Shown here piece by piece: positions 25,942 to 33,974 of a stretch of DNA of 43,069 nt. The position numbers and the translations under genes are program-made. Source of the stretch: Chloroflexota bacterium (GTDB taxonomy: Bacteria > Chloroflexota > Dehalococcoidia > Lucifugimonadales > Lucifugimonadaceae); NCBI GenBank assembly GCA_002714425.1, contig PAXI01000012.1, positions 39,116 to 82,184 on the forward strand, in the 5' to 3' direction. The notes under the pieces were generated by a model. The model was not told where the DNA came from. It saw only the letters and a program-made list of their open reading frames with translations, and made no database searches. Positions within the stretch are counted from its first letter, which is position 1. Each line of letters starts with the position of its first letter.

Positions 25942-26595
25942 TTGCTAAAAAAAGAACGAGCAGCATACGTAATGAAAAAATTAGATGAAGTTTTTCCGAA
26001 AACTCCTATCCCATTAGTACATTCTAATAAATTCGAGCTATTAATTGCAGTTTTACTAAGCGCTCAGTGCACTGATGAAAGAGTTAATAAAGTATCATCT
26101 AAACTTTTTTCTTTGGCAAATAATCCAAAAGAAATGTCAAAAATCTCCGTTGAAACAATATATTCTTTAATTAAACCATGTGGCTTAGGACCAAAAAAAT
26201 CTAAAAATATAGTTAGTATTTCAAAAATACTAACTGAAAGGTATGGAGGAAAGGTTCCGTCAACTTATAAGGAATTAGAAAAATTACCAGGTATTGGGCA
26301 TAAAACTGCAAGTGTTGTTATGTCTCAGGGTTTTGGTCATCCTGCCTTTCCAGTTGATACACATATACATAGATTAGCTCAAAGATGGGGGCTGTCTAAA
26401 GGGAAAAATGTTTCTCAAACTGAAAAAGACCTGAAAAGTTTATTTCCAAAAAGTAAATGGAATAAATTGCACCTACAAATTATTTTTTACGGTAGATCAT
26501 TTTGTAGCGCAAGAGGGTGTGATGGTAGAAAATGTGAAATTTGTGTAACCTGCTTTCCCAAGCGGATAAAACCTTTTATAGCAAACAAAGCATAA
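25942..26595 (+). CDS. nth: Endonuclease III (Nth)
   Basis: Base-excision-repair DNA glycosylase/AP lyase for oxidised pyrimidines. In 217 residues: FELLIAVLLSAQCTDERVN near 32, helix-hairpin-helix LPGIGHKTASVV with the catalytic Lys, and VDTHIHRLAQRWGL with the catalytic Asp. The C-terminal cysteine cluster (FCSARGCDGRKCEICVTCF) has five Cys rather than the usual C-x6-C-x2-C-x5-C spacing. Start TTG 25942 has AGGGA nine bases upstream and matches the usual N-terminal length. Last gene of the lipA operon. Confidence 0.92.
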   Translation: MLKKERAAYVMKKLDEVFPKTPIPLVHSNKFELLIAVLLSAQCTDERVNKVSSKLFSLANNPKEMSKISVETIYSLIKPCGLGPKKSKNIVSISKILTERYGGKVPSTYKELEKLPGIGHKTASVVMSQGFGHPAFPVDTHIHRLAQRWGLSKGKNVSQTEKDLKSLFPKSKWNKLHLQIIFYGRSFCSARGCDGRKCEICVTCFPKRIKPFIANKA

Positions 26596-26596
26596 A

Positions 26597-26614
26597 AAAA
26601 AAGCCTACTTTTTT
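26597..26614 (+). terminator. Weak hairpin after nth
   Basis: AAAAAAG-CCTA-CTTTTTT can form a seven-base-pair stem with a four-base loop directly after the nth stop, ending in a T run. The stem is almost all A-T, so it is only a weak candidate intrinsic terminator for the lipA-nth operon. Confidence 0.35.
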
Positions 26615-26674
26615 CATTTCGATAAAATATTACATTTTAGTTACAAAAAATTAAGTATTTTTTTTAGTAAAATA

Positions 26675-26680
26675 TATAAT
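26675..26680 (+). promoter_or_regulatory. -10 box of the tRNA-Glu gene
   Basis: TATAAT ends 11 bases before the tRNA 5' end. A TTAAGT at 26651-26656 is a poor -35 with an 18-base spacer. The surrounding 26615-26691 has no gene. Confidence 0.45.
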
Positions 26681-26691
26681 ATTGTAATTAT

Positions 26692-26767
26692 GGGGCCATC
26701 GTCCAGCGGCCTAGGACACCACCCTTTCAAGGTGGAGACCGGAGTTCGAGTCTCCGTGGCCCTACCA
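26692..26767 (+). tRNA. tRNA-Glu (anticodon UUC)
   Basis: Full cloverleaf: acceptor stem GGGGCCA with TGGCCCT (one G-U pair at the first position), D stem GTCC/GGAC, anticodon stem CCACC/GGTGG with loop CTTTCAA (anticodon TTC at 26726-26728), T stem CGGAG/CTCCG with loop TTCGAGT. Discriminator A26764 is followed by an encoded CCA (26765-26767). It lies alone between nth and the convergent zinc-dehydrogenase operon. Confidence 0.97.
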
Positions 26768-26776
26768 AAATATATT

Positions 26777-27823
26777 TTACATAGTGATATGTACTTTTAT
26801 TGATCCAGATTTTTTATCTGATGCAATATCAAAACCTTTTTGAATGTTTTCTAAATTAAATCGGTGTGTAACTATATCTTTATATGGAAATCTATTTGAA
26901 TCAAGTAAATCTATTGCTATCTCATAATCATGAATTCCATTTGATTCAGAATAACACATTACTGATTCTATTCTAATCTCTCTTAATGAAGCATCGATTA
27001 AGTCTAATTCCATAGGGATTTTCATGCCTCCTAGATAAACCATTTTACCCTGACTCTTAGTAGCTCTAATTGATTGGTGGAATGTTTCAGATTGATGACC
27101 TCCAATCGACTCAACGACAATATCAGCTCCTATACCACCTGAAGCATCAAAGCATGCATCTTCGAATTCTCCACTTTTTGAGCTTACAACCACATCAGCA
27201 CCCATTTTTTTTGCTGCTTCTACTTGTTGTGGATATCTAGCTGAAGCAATTACTTTCTTTGCTCCAAAAGTTTTTGCTACAACAATAGATGACAGACCAA
27301 TAGTTGATGAACCAACAACTCCAACAATATCCCCTTTTTGCATTTGAGAATACCTTAATGCATGGACACTCACAGCCATAGGCTCTACTAATGCTCCATT
27401 TGTCCAATCTAAAGAATCGGGTAATTTAAATAAGCCTGATGGTAATCGAGTAATATATTCTCCAAATCCACCTCCAGTATCTTCTATCCTATGAATACAA
27501 TGTCTCATCTGCCCATTTTTACAATATATACAATTTAGGCACGCTCTTCCTGCACCTATCATTTCTACTGCAACTCTATCGCCTGGAACTAAATTTTTAT
27601 TATTATTACCTATTTCAATAATTTCTCCGGCTACTTCATGCCCTGAAGGTAAAATTTGTGATTCATTTCGCTCTGTTGTCAAGTGAATATCCGAACCGCA
27701 AATACCTGATTGAATAACCTTAATTAGTGCAGAGTTTTTAAATCTTTTTGGAAAAGGAACTTTTTGAACAAGGTAATCACCTTGGCCATTATCTAAGGCT
27801 GCTTTCATGAGTTTTTCACCCAT
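26777..27823 (-). CDS. Zinc-dependent sugar/polyol-type dehydrogenase
   Basis: 348-residue medium-chain dehydrogenase of the threonine/sorbitol/idonate dehydrogenase group. Catalytic zinc ligands: CGSDIH and GHEVAGEI; the structural zinc loop has four Cys (CLNCIYCKNGQMRHC). The nucleotide fold contains VGSSTIGLSSIVVAK. AAGGA is seven bases before ATG 27823, whose A overlaps the stop of the small gene upstream (TAATG), so translation is coupled. It is the last gene of a six-gene catabolic operon and probably oxidises a hydroxyl of the imported or processed compound. Substrate unknown. Confidence 0.85.
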   Translation of the reverse strand: MGEKLMKAALDNGQGDYLVQKVPFPKRFKNSALIKVIQSGICGSDIHLTTERNESQILPSGHEVAGEIIEIGNNNKNLVPGDRVAVEMIGAGRACLNCIYCKNGQMRHCIHRIEDTGGGFGEYITRLPSGLFKLPDSLDWTNGALVEPMAVSVHALRYSQMQKGDIVGVVGSSTIGLSSIVVAKTFGAKKVIASARYPQQVEAAKKMGADVVVSSKSGEFEDACFDASGGIGADIVVESIGGHQSETFHQSIRATKSQGKMVYLGGMKIPMELDLIDASLREIRIESVMCYSESNGIHDYEIAIDLLDSNRFPYKDIVTHRFNLENIQKGFDIASDKKSGSIKVHITM

Positions 27824-28014
27824 TAATTATTCCTTTTAAAATTTGTAAAATAAAACATTATTATAAACAATGGAACACTGACCATTAAAATAATTAATAT
27901 CATAATCATTGTAAATGCTGAAAAACCTGTAACATTCATTATTTTATCTATTATTGCTTCAATTAATTCAGGATCAACTGATTCTGAATGATGTAATAAA
28001 TAATTATAAGGCAT
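27823..28014 (-). CDS. Small single-helix membrane protein
   Basis: 63 residues: a polar start (PYNYLLHHSESVDPE), a short amphipathic stretch, then one long hydrophobic helix (about 33-57) and a basic end (NFKRNN), suggesting an inside C terminus. Its ATG overlaps the end of the MFS gene by 11 bases and its stop overlaps the dehydrogenase ATG, so it is embedded by overlaps on both sides and very likely translated. No family recognised. It could be an accessory subunit of the neighbouring transporter. Confidence 0.6.
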   Translation of the reverse strand: MPYNYLLHHSESVDPELIEAIIDKIMNVTGFSAFTMIMILIILMVSVPLFIIMFYFTNFKRNN

Positions 28015-29299
28015 TATTAGTTACACCTGTTTCTTTTATATATCTAATTGATTTAGATTTTTCAGGTAGAGATAACGAAACAAATCCTGCAAATAGTAAA
28101 GTTATTACTCCAAGTAAGAATGCATAGTCATAAGTTCCCCATTTAGTAAATGACCAACCAAAAAATATAACAGCTCCAGCCCCTCCAATTTGATGAGACA
28201 TGCTTGATATTCCAAAAAGAGTACCCATATTTTTCAAACCATAAATATCAGAGGTGAGAGAAGCAGTTAATGGTACAGTTGCTAGCCATGACGCCCCACC
28301 AATAATAGCAAAAGACCATATAGCATAATTTGAAGGTAAAATTATTATAGATGCAAAAGCTAAGCCTCTTACCAAATAAACTATTCCTAGTAAGTTTTTT
28401 CTCTGAAACTTATCTGATAAAAGTCCAATAAATATTACTCCAATAGCATTTATAATACTCAGAATACCAAAAGCTAAAGCAGCAGTGCCTGTTCCAATGT
28501 CTTCACTTAAAGCCCAACGAATAAAATGAACAGAAATTGAGCCAGTTGTTATTCCACATACAAAATATGAGAGAGATAGATTCCACATAGGTTTCGTTTT
28601 GAGTGATGAAATCCAACTAGAAAAAAAGTAAGGACCGATAATTTGTTTTTCACTTAATGTTTTTTTATTAGCTTTTATTTCTCCATCAGGTAGCATACTT
28701 AATTCTTCTGGTTTATTTTTTACAAATAACAACATAAGTGGAACGCCAATAAGTAGTGAAAACACACCAAGAATCATCCATGAATACCTCCAACCAAATT
28801 CAATTAATGAAAAACTTAAAAAAGGAACAATTACTAAACTACCCACTGAACCACCTGACATAACTATAGCCATAGCTGTACCTCTTTTTTTTACAAACCA
28901 TTTTGATACTATTACACCAACTGTTGCAGGAGAAACTCCTCCTGAAAAAAATGCTGTTATAAACCCATATAAAATTAACAACCCAAATACACTATTAATT
29001 AGTGAAATTAATGCAGTTGATATGGACATTATTGTCAAGGATATTACGATAACTATCCTTGCACCATATAAATCTGCTAATCTGCCGAGTAAAGGTTGAG
29101 AAAATCCATTTACCAACCATCCCATTGACGCAGCAAATGAAATAGCAGCTGTAGTTACTTGCCAATCATCTTCCCAAGTCTTGACAAAAACACCAAAACC
29201 TTGTCTGCTTCCTATAGTCAAAAAACTTGTAAAAAATAATGATAAAACTATCAGCCAACCATAAAAAAAATTTTTATTCGAGAGTTTTTTCATAATCAT
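28004..29299 (-). CDS. Major facilitator superfamily transporter
   Basis: 431 residues with 12 predicted membrane helices. The first loop after helix 2 carries QPLLGRLADLYGARIV, the MFS motif A pattern, and a second copy (IGLLSDKFQRKNLLG) follows helix 8. Its style (GSRQGFGVFVKTWEDDW at the start) resembles the monocarboxylate/oxalate-formate-type branch. Position inside the operon suggests it imports the carboxylate or sugar-like substrate used by the flanking enzymes. ATG 29293 is an alternative start. Confidence 0.85.
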   Translation of the reverse strand: MIMKKLSNKNFFYGWLIVLSLFFTSFLTIGSRQGFGVFVKTWEDDWQVTTAAISFAASMGWLVNGFSQPLLGRLADLYGARIVIVISLTIMSISTALISLINSVFGLLILYGFITAFFSGGVSPATVGVIVSKWFVKKRGTAMAIVMSGGSVGSLVIVPFLSFSLIEFGWRYSWMILGVFSLLIGVPLMLLFVKNKPEELSMLPDGEIKANKKTLSEKQIIGPYFFSSWISSLKTKPMWNLSLSYFVCGITTGSISVHFIRWALSEDIGTGTAALAFGILSIINAIGVIFIGLLSDKFQRKNLLGIVYLVRGLAFASIIILPSNYAIWSFAIIGGASWLATVPLTASLTSDIYGLKNMGTLFGISSMSHQIGGAGAVIFFGWSFTKWGTYDYAFLLGVITLLFAGFVSLSLPEKSKSIRYIKETGVTNNAL

Positions 29300-29305
29300 A
29301 AAACA

Positions 29306-30193
29306 CTAGTCAATCATTAATATTTCACACGAATCACGATTAATTATTCCATTAATAGATTCTTCTGGTATAGTTGGCAAGTGATGGTCTTTAGCAAATT
29401 TAGGAAGATTTAAAAGACTATCAATATTATCCTGCGGTTTAGTTACAGGCCAATCTGAACCAAACAAAATTTTATCTATTGCTCCCCATTCATAAAACAA
29501 CCTCATCCCCTGCCAAAAAGAATAAGGTCTATAAAATTGGGCAGACATATCAGCCCATACATTTGGATGCTTTCTAACAACTGATAAACAATCTGTCTGC
29601 CATGGATGCCCTAGATGAGCTAGAATCATTGTTAGCTTAGGAAATGCCATAGCAATTTTGTCAGTAGTTAATAATGGGTGAGCGTAAGTCAAGGGCGCTT
29701 CAGTCATAGGTGAAGTACCTTGATGAAATATTATAGGAATTTTATCTTTTTCTAATCTTGCAAATAAACGAAATGCTTCTTCGGATAGAGGGTCGAAATC
29801 TTGATAATTTGGTCCAAGTTTTATACCTTGACAATTTAAATCACCAATGCATCTTTCATATTCTTCCTCCCAATTAGGGTCTAAAGGATGAAGAGTCATA
29901 AATGGGATAATTTTTTCAGGATTTTTTAGAGAAGTTTGGTAAGCTACGTCATTCTGATTAAGATTTTTTGGCCAACCCGATACTTTTAGAACTCTTTCAT
30001 TAGGCTTCCATGGTCTAGGAGCAATGCCAAAAATAAAAGACTTATCAACAATTTTCATATCCTTAATATAATCATCAATCGAATTTGTCAATTGAACTTT
30101 ATCTCCAGATCTCATAGCTGTTTCATAAGCCATTTCATCCTCGGGAACTGTGTCCATGTGACTAGGCAAATGTGTATGTACATCAATTATCAT
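29306..30193 (-). CDS. Amidohydrolase-2 family TIM-barrel hydrolase (lactonase-like)
   Basis: 295-residue metal-dependent hydrolase. It begins MIIDVHTHLPSH with the family's HxH motif, has FHQG and LAHLGHPW mid-barrel, and FGSDWP with the conserved Asp near residue 255. This family includes sugar lactonases, 2-pyrone-4,6-dicarboxylate lactonase and decarboxylases. The frame extends to 30238, but ATG 30193 has AAGGAG six bases upstream and overlaps the previous stop as ATGA, so it is the true start. In this operon a lactonase step after a sugar dehydrogenase is a reasonable guess. Confidence 0.82.
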   Translation of the reverse strand: MIIDVHTHLPSHMDTVPEDEMAYETAMRSGDKVQLTNSIDDYIKDMKIVDKSFIFGIAPRPWKPNERVLKVSGWPKNLNQNDVAYQTSLKNPEKIIPFMTLHPLDPNWEEEYERCIGDLNCQGIKLGPNYQDFDPLSEEAFRLFARLEKDKIPIIFHQGTSPMTEAPLTYAHPLLTTDKIAMAFPKLTMILAHLGHPWQTDCLSVVRKHPNVWADMSAQFYRPYSFWQGMRLFYEWGAIDKILFGSDWPVTKPQDNIDSLLNLPKFAKDHHLPTIPEESINGIINRDSCEILMID

Positions 30194-30957
30194 ATTTTCT
30201 CCTTGCTTAAATATTTTATATGAGATTTCGGTTGCCATCCAAGATATTGTTTTGCTTTTGTAAGATTATGCTCCTCCTCATTTTCATCTCCAGCTATAAA
30301 GATAGGATCAAATCTACCATGACCTTTATTAATTTTATCTAAAGATAAAATGTACGCGTTAGCTAAATCTTCCTCGTCTGTTACATATAAATCTGTTATT
30401 GGTGCTAATCTTTCCTTTGCGTGTCTTATTTTTATATATTCGTTTCTTTTTCTTGGGCCTGTTATTCTTAGAGCAATAATATTCATATCAAACCAACTAG
30501 AAAAATATTGACATATTTTTTCTCCAAAGCCTTTGCTTAGACCATATACGCTAGGTGTATCTAGAGACATATTTTCAGTTGGAAAATATTTTCTTTCTCT
30601 GTAATGAACACTCATAGAACTTGTGTAAATTCCTTTACTTATGCCTTTTTCTTGAGCAAGCCATAGAAATGTATGTAAGCCTAAACAATTGGTAAAGTAG
30701 TTTTCTTGTATTATTTTTACATCTTGCTGAGTATTAGATCCCCCTTGAGGACTCTGCATTGCAAGCCATATAAATGCATCTGTATCTTTTACTGCTTGAT
30801 TAATTGCATTAGGGTCATCTATTGAGCCATTAATCCATTCGATATCTATTTTTGGCTTTTTTATATCAAGAACTTTTAGAGTAAAATTTTTTTCGATTAG
30901 GTATGGAGTAATAAATGACCCCACCATACCAGATCCTCCTACAAGTAATACTTTCAT
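30190..30957 (-). CDS. NAD-dependent epimerase/dehydratase family (extended SDR)
   Basis: 255-residue short-chain dehydrogenase/reductase. N-terminal LVGGSGMVGSFI is the dinucleotide motif; the active-site YxxxK is YGLSKGFGEK, preceded by TSSMSVHY with the Ser. The size and layout resemble uronate/sugar dehydrogenases and epimerases. It has a GGAAGG-type ribosome binding site about ten bases before ATG. Coupled to the next gene by a four-base overlap. Second gene of the catabolic operon. Confidence 0.83.
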   Translation of the reverse strand: MKVLLVGGSGMVGSFITPYLIEKNFTLKVLDIKKPKIDIEWINGSIDDPNAINQAVKDTDAFIWLAMQSPQGGSNTQQDVKIIQENYFTNCLGLHTFLWLAQEKGISKGIYTSSMSVHYRERKYFPTENMSLDTPSVYGLSKGFGEKICQYFSSWFDMNIIALRITGPRKRNEYIKIRHAKERLAPITDLYVTDEEDLANAYILSLDKINKGHGRFDPIFIAGDENEEEHNLTKAKQYLGWQPKSHIKYLSKEKI

Positions 30958-30987
30958 AAAATCTTATCCTTCCTATCTATTATTTTT

Positions 30988-31971
30988 TCAGTCTAGAGTG
31001 TAATTAAGTCTACATGAAGCTTCATTTAATTCTTTTATAATTTCTAAAGGTAATTTAATTGTCATTGCATCAGCAGCTTCAGAAATTTGCTCTGAATTAT
31101 CAGCTCCGGATATTGCTAAAGTAACTTCTGGATGAGATAAAACCCACGAAATCGCTAACTGTGACATTTCTATTCCTAATGTTTTTGAAATTTCATCTAC
31201 TTTATTTATGAACAAGCCAGTCTCACCACTTAAGAATTTTTCATAATCATTTTTTCTTTTTGAACCCCAAAGAGTATTTTTTTGAGGTTTCTCTCCTGGC
31301 TTATATGTGCCACTCAATAAACCCACTCCGAGAGGACTATACGCCATAAAGCCTAACCCAATATCCCTAATCATTGGAAACATTTCACTCTCAGCCTCTC
31401 TATTTAATAATGAATACGGATTTTGAACACATAACAAAGGATGAGCGTTTATAGAATCTTGCACTCTTAAGGCTTGAACAACTTGCCAAGACTTAAAGTT
31501 GCTTACGCCAACATATAATATTTTTCCTTGATTCTTTAATATTTCCATGGCTCTAAATTGTTCTTCAAATGAACTAATTGATTCAAAAACATGAAATATA
31601 TATATATCAATTCTATCCGTTGAGAGCCTTTGTAGAGATTTTTCAACTTGATTAATTATGTGATAAGCTGAAACACCTTTATCGTTGGGACCATTACCCA
31701 TAGGGGAGGCAACTTTTGATGTTATTACCAGATCATTCCTTTTATTTTTGATTATTTTACTAAGTAATTTTTCTGAAGAACCAATATTTTTTCTGTCATC
31801 CATATAACCATATACATTTGCACAGTCTATTAAATTTATTCCTTTATCAATAGCTGTATTAATTGTTTTGGTTGCTTCTTTTTCATCATTTTGACCACGA
31901 AAACCTAATCCTAATGCAACTTTTGAAACTTTAAGGCTAGAAGTACCGAAATTAACATATTGGTCGGACAT
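30988..31971 (-). CDS. Aldo/keto reductase
   Basis: 327-residue NAD(P)-dependent TIM-barrel oxidoreductase. The tetrad residues can be seen: Asp and Tyr in DCANVYGYMDD, Lys in VITSKVA, His in IYIFHVFE. GVSNFKSWQV and QNPYSLLNRE are typical of the group that includes aldose dehydrogenases and L-glyceraldehyde reductases. The frame opens at TTG 31983, but that codon lies in the GGAG ribosome binding site; ATG 31971 is six bases after GGAG and is used. It is the first gene of the operon, directly behind a 16-base palindrome. Confidence 0.87.
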   Translation of the reverse strand: MSDQYVNFGTSSLKVSKVALGLGFRGQNDEKEATKTINTAIDKGINLIDCANVYGYMDDRKNIGSSEKLLSKIIKNKRNDLVITSKVASPMGNGPNDKGVSAYHIINQVEKSLQRLSTDRIDIYIFHVFESISSFEEQFRAMEILKNQGKILYVGVSNFKSWQVVQALRVQDSINAHPLLCVQNPYSLLNREAESEMFPMIRDIGLGFMAYSPLGVGLLSGTYKPGEKPQKNTLWGSKRKNDYEKFLSGETGLFINKVDEISKTLGIEMSQLAISWVLSHPEVTLAISGADNSEQISEAADAMTIKLPLEIIKELNEASCRLNYTLD

Positions 31972-31985
31972 GAAATTCTCCAATC

Positions 31986-32001
31986 AACAAATATATTTGT
32001 T
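31986..32001. promoter_or_regulatory. Perfect 16-base palindrome, probable operator
   Basis: AACAAATATATTTGTT is its own reverse complement. It lies 14 bases upstream of ATG 31971, just before its GGAG, in the 65-base gap between the catabolic operon and the divergent ABC exporter. Its location suggests a dimeric repressor site controlling the catabolic operon. No further copy was noticed in this window. Confidence 0.5.
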
Positions 32002-32036
32002 AATATTAAACTATAAAAATAAAATTATTTATAAAT

Positions 32037-32792
32037 ATGAACCAAAGCATAGTAATAGTCAATAATCTTTCAAAAAAATACAATGAGGTTTACGCTGTTA
32101 ATGATATTTCGTTTAAGGTAAATAAAGGAGAAATATTTGGGCTTCTTGGTCCAAATGGGGCAGGTAAAACAACTACTGTTGAAATTTTAGAAGGACTAAT
32201 CAGTCCAGATAGTGGAGAAGCAATAATTGACGGTATTGATGCTATAAAAAATACAAAAAAAATCCGATCAATCATAGGAATACAACTACAACAAAATGCA
32301 TTTTTTGAAAATCTAAATTTGTATGAAATTATTGATGTTTATTCTAAATTATATAGTTCAAATAACGATCCTAATATAATCTTAGAAAAAGTTGACTTAG
32401 TATCCAAAAAAGATGCATCATATAATGAATTATCTGGAGGGCAGAAACAAAGACTTGCAATTGGAATAGCATTAGTAAATGATCCAGTTGTAATTTTTCT
32501 TGATGAACCTACCACTGGCCTTGATCCTCAAGCAAGAAGAAATCTATGGGAGCTGATTAATAATCTTAAAGGCCAGGGAAAAACCATTTTATTAACCACC
32601 CATTATATGGAAGAAGCTGAGGAATTATGCGATAGAGTTGCAATAATTGAAAATGGAAAAATTATTGCTCTTAATTCGCCTCAAAAATTAATTTCTGAGC
32701 TTATTTCTAGTGGATTTAAAGCACAAAAAAAAATCAATGAAGCAACATTAGATGATGTTTTCTTAAACTTAACTGGAAAAAAATTAATCTAA
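32037..32792 (+). CDS. ABC-2 type exporter ATPase
   Basis: 251-residue ATPase of the drug/daunorubicin-exporter group (CcmA/NodI style). Walker A GPNGAGKTT near 40-48, signature LSGGQKQR near 135, Walker B VIFLDEPTTGLD near 155, H-loop TTHYMEEAEEL. It lacks the long C-terminal extension of some members. It pairs with the permease eight bases downstream, so the two likely export a drug, lipid or other hydrophobic compound. Confidence 0.9.
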   Translation: MNQSIVIVNNLSKKYNEVYAVNDISFKVNKGEIFGLLGPNGAGKTTTVEILEGLISPDSGEAIIDGIDAIKNTKKIRSIIGIQLQQNAFFENLNLYEIIDVYSKLYSSNNDPNIILEKVDLVSKKDASYNELSGGQKQRLAIGIALVNDPVVIFLDEPTTGLDPQARRNLWELINNLKGQGKTILLTTHYMEEAEELCDRVAIIENGKIIALNSPQKLISELISSGFKAQKKINEATLDDVFLNLTGKKLI

Positions 32793-32799
32793 CTTAATA

Positions 32800-33972
32800 A
32801 TGAAACTATTCTTCGCACTAACCATAATCAATATAAAAATGTATTTTAGAAATAAACAGGGTATATTTTGGACACTGTTTTTTCCCGGATTTATAATGAT
32901 TATTTTTGGCTTCCAGTCCGTTTTTTCTGTTTCAGAAAACCCTCAAATCAGTGTATTTATAAGTGAAAACCCATCTAATAATTCTCAACAAAAATTGACT
33001 GAAAAAGAAGAAATTTTACTGAATAATATTTCTAATGATATAAAAAATATTTTGGGGATAAAAACCATTTACAGGCTAACTAATATAACCAAAAATCAAA
33101 ACTACGAAGAAGATAGTATAATTAGAGTAAATATATCTAGAGATATTATCAATAATACTTCCTTATGTGAAAAAATATCTGATAGTTGCAAGGTTATATT
33201 TACGTATGATGAATCATTTAAAAAGGATTCATTGACTAGTAAAATAATCATAGAAAAAAATCTACAAAAAATTATCCTTGAAAATTATCCTGAACTAGGT
33301 TCAAATAATGCTACTAAATATATTAATTCAATTAATTATATTTTGAATGATGAGAAATCAAAAAATAATTATAAAAATTGGATAGTTCCAGGAATAGCTG
33401 CTATGGCAATTATGCAAACAGGCATTTTTTCTGTAGGTTTTACATTGGTTAGATTAAAAAGAACTGGTACCTTACGAAGAATAAAAGCTACTCCAGCTGG
33501 AGCGTCTCATTTTTTAGCAGCACAAATAGCCACAAGAGGGATAGTAATTTTATTACAAACATACTTACTCTTATTATTAGGTAAAGTTTTTTTAGGCGCA
33601 GATATTAACATTTCTAATTTTATTTTTTGGGTAAATATCACTATAATTTCATTAATTGGAGGAGCTGTTTTTATTGGACTAGGATTAGCAATTTCTGGTA
33701 AATCCAGAAGCGAGGATACATTAGCGCCCGTTGCAAACCTTATAGTGTTTCCAATGATGATACTTTCCGGAATATTTTTTCCTGTTTCTTCATTACCAAA
33801 CTGGCTCTCAAATTTTACACAATTTTTTCCCTTATCATTTCTTGCAAATTTGATGAGATCCACTACAATGGATGAACTACAAATCTTATCTTCAGGTATA
33901 CAAACAATAGGTTTAATAGTCTGGTTTGTTATAATTTTCTTGATTGCTATTAAACTTTTTGAGTGGGAATAA
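32800..33972 (+). CDS. ABC-2 type exporter permease
   Basis: 390-residue membrane protein: one N-terminal helix (about 20-42), a polar outside domain of about 150 residues (45-195) rich in Asn and Lys, then five more helices. The conserved ABC2 segment ARGIVILLQTYLLLLLG and the late APVANLIVFPMMILSGIFFP are typical. It works with the preceding ATPase. The last codons run into the MerR-like gene with two bases between stop and ATG. Confidence 0.88.
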   Translation: MKLFFALTIINIKMYFRNKQGIFWTLFFPGFIMIIFGFQSVFSVSENPQISVFISENPSNNSQQKLTEKEEILLNNISNDIKNILGIKTIYRLTNITKNQNYEEDSIIRVNISRDIINNTSLCEKISDSCKVIFTYDESFKKDSLTSKIIIEKNLQKIILENYPELGSNNATKYINSINYILNDEKSKNNYKNWIVPGIAAMAIMQTGIFSVGFTLVRLKRTGTLRRIKATPAGASHFLAAQIATRGIVILLQTYLLLLLGKVFLGADINISNFIFWVNITIISLIGGAVFIGLGLAISGKSRSEDTLAPVANLIVFPMMILSGIFFPVSSLPNWLSNFTQFFPLSFLANLMRSTTMDELQILSSGIQTIGLIVWFVIIFLIAIKLFEWE

Positions 33973-33974
33973 TT

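Noticed and set aside
33507-33863. 118-codon minus-strand frame within the ABC-2 permease
   Set aside because: Shadow of the permease helices; no support from spacing or motifs.
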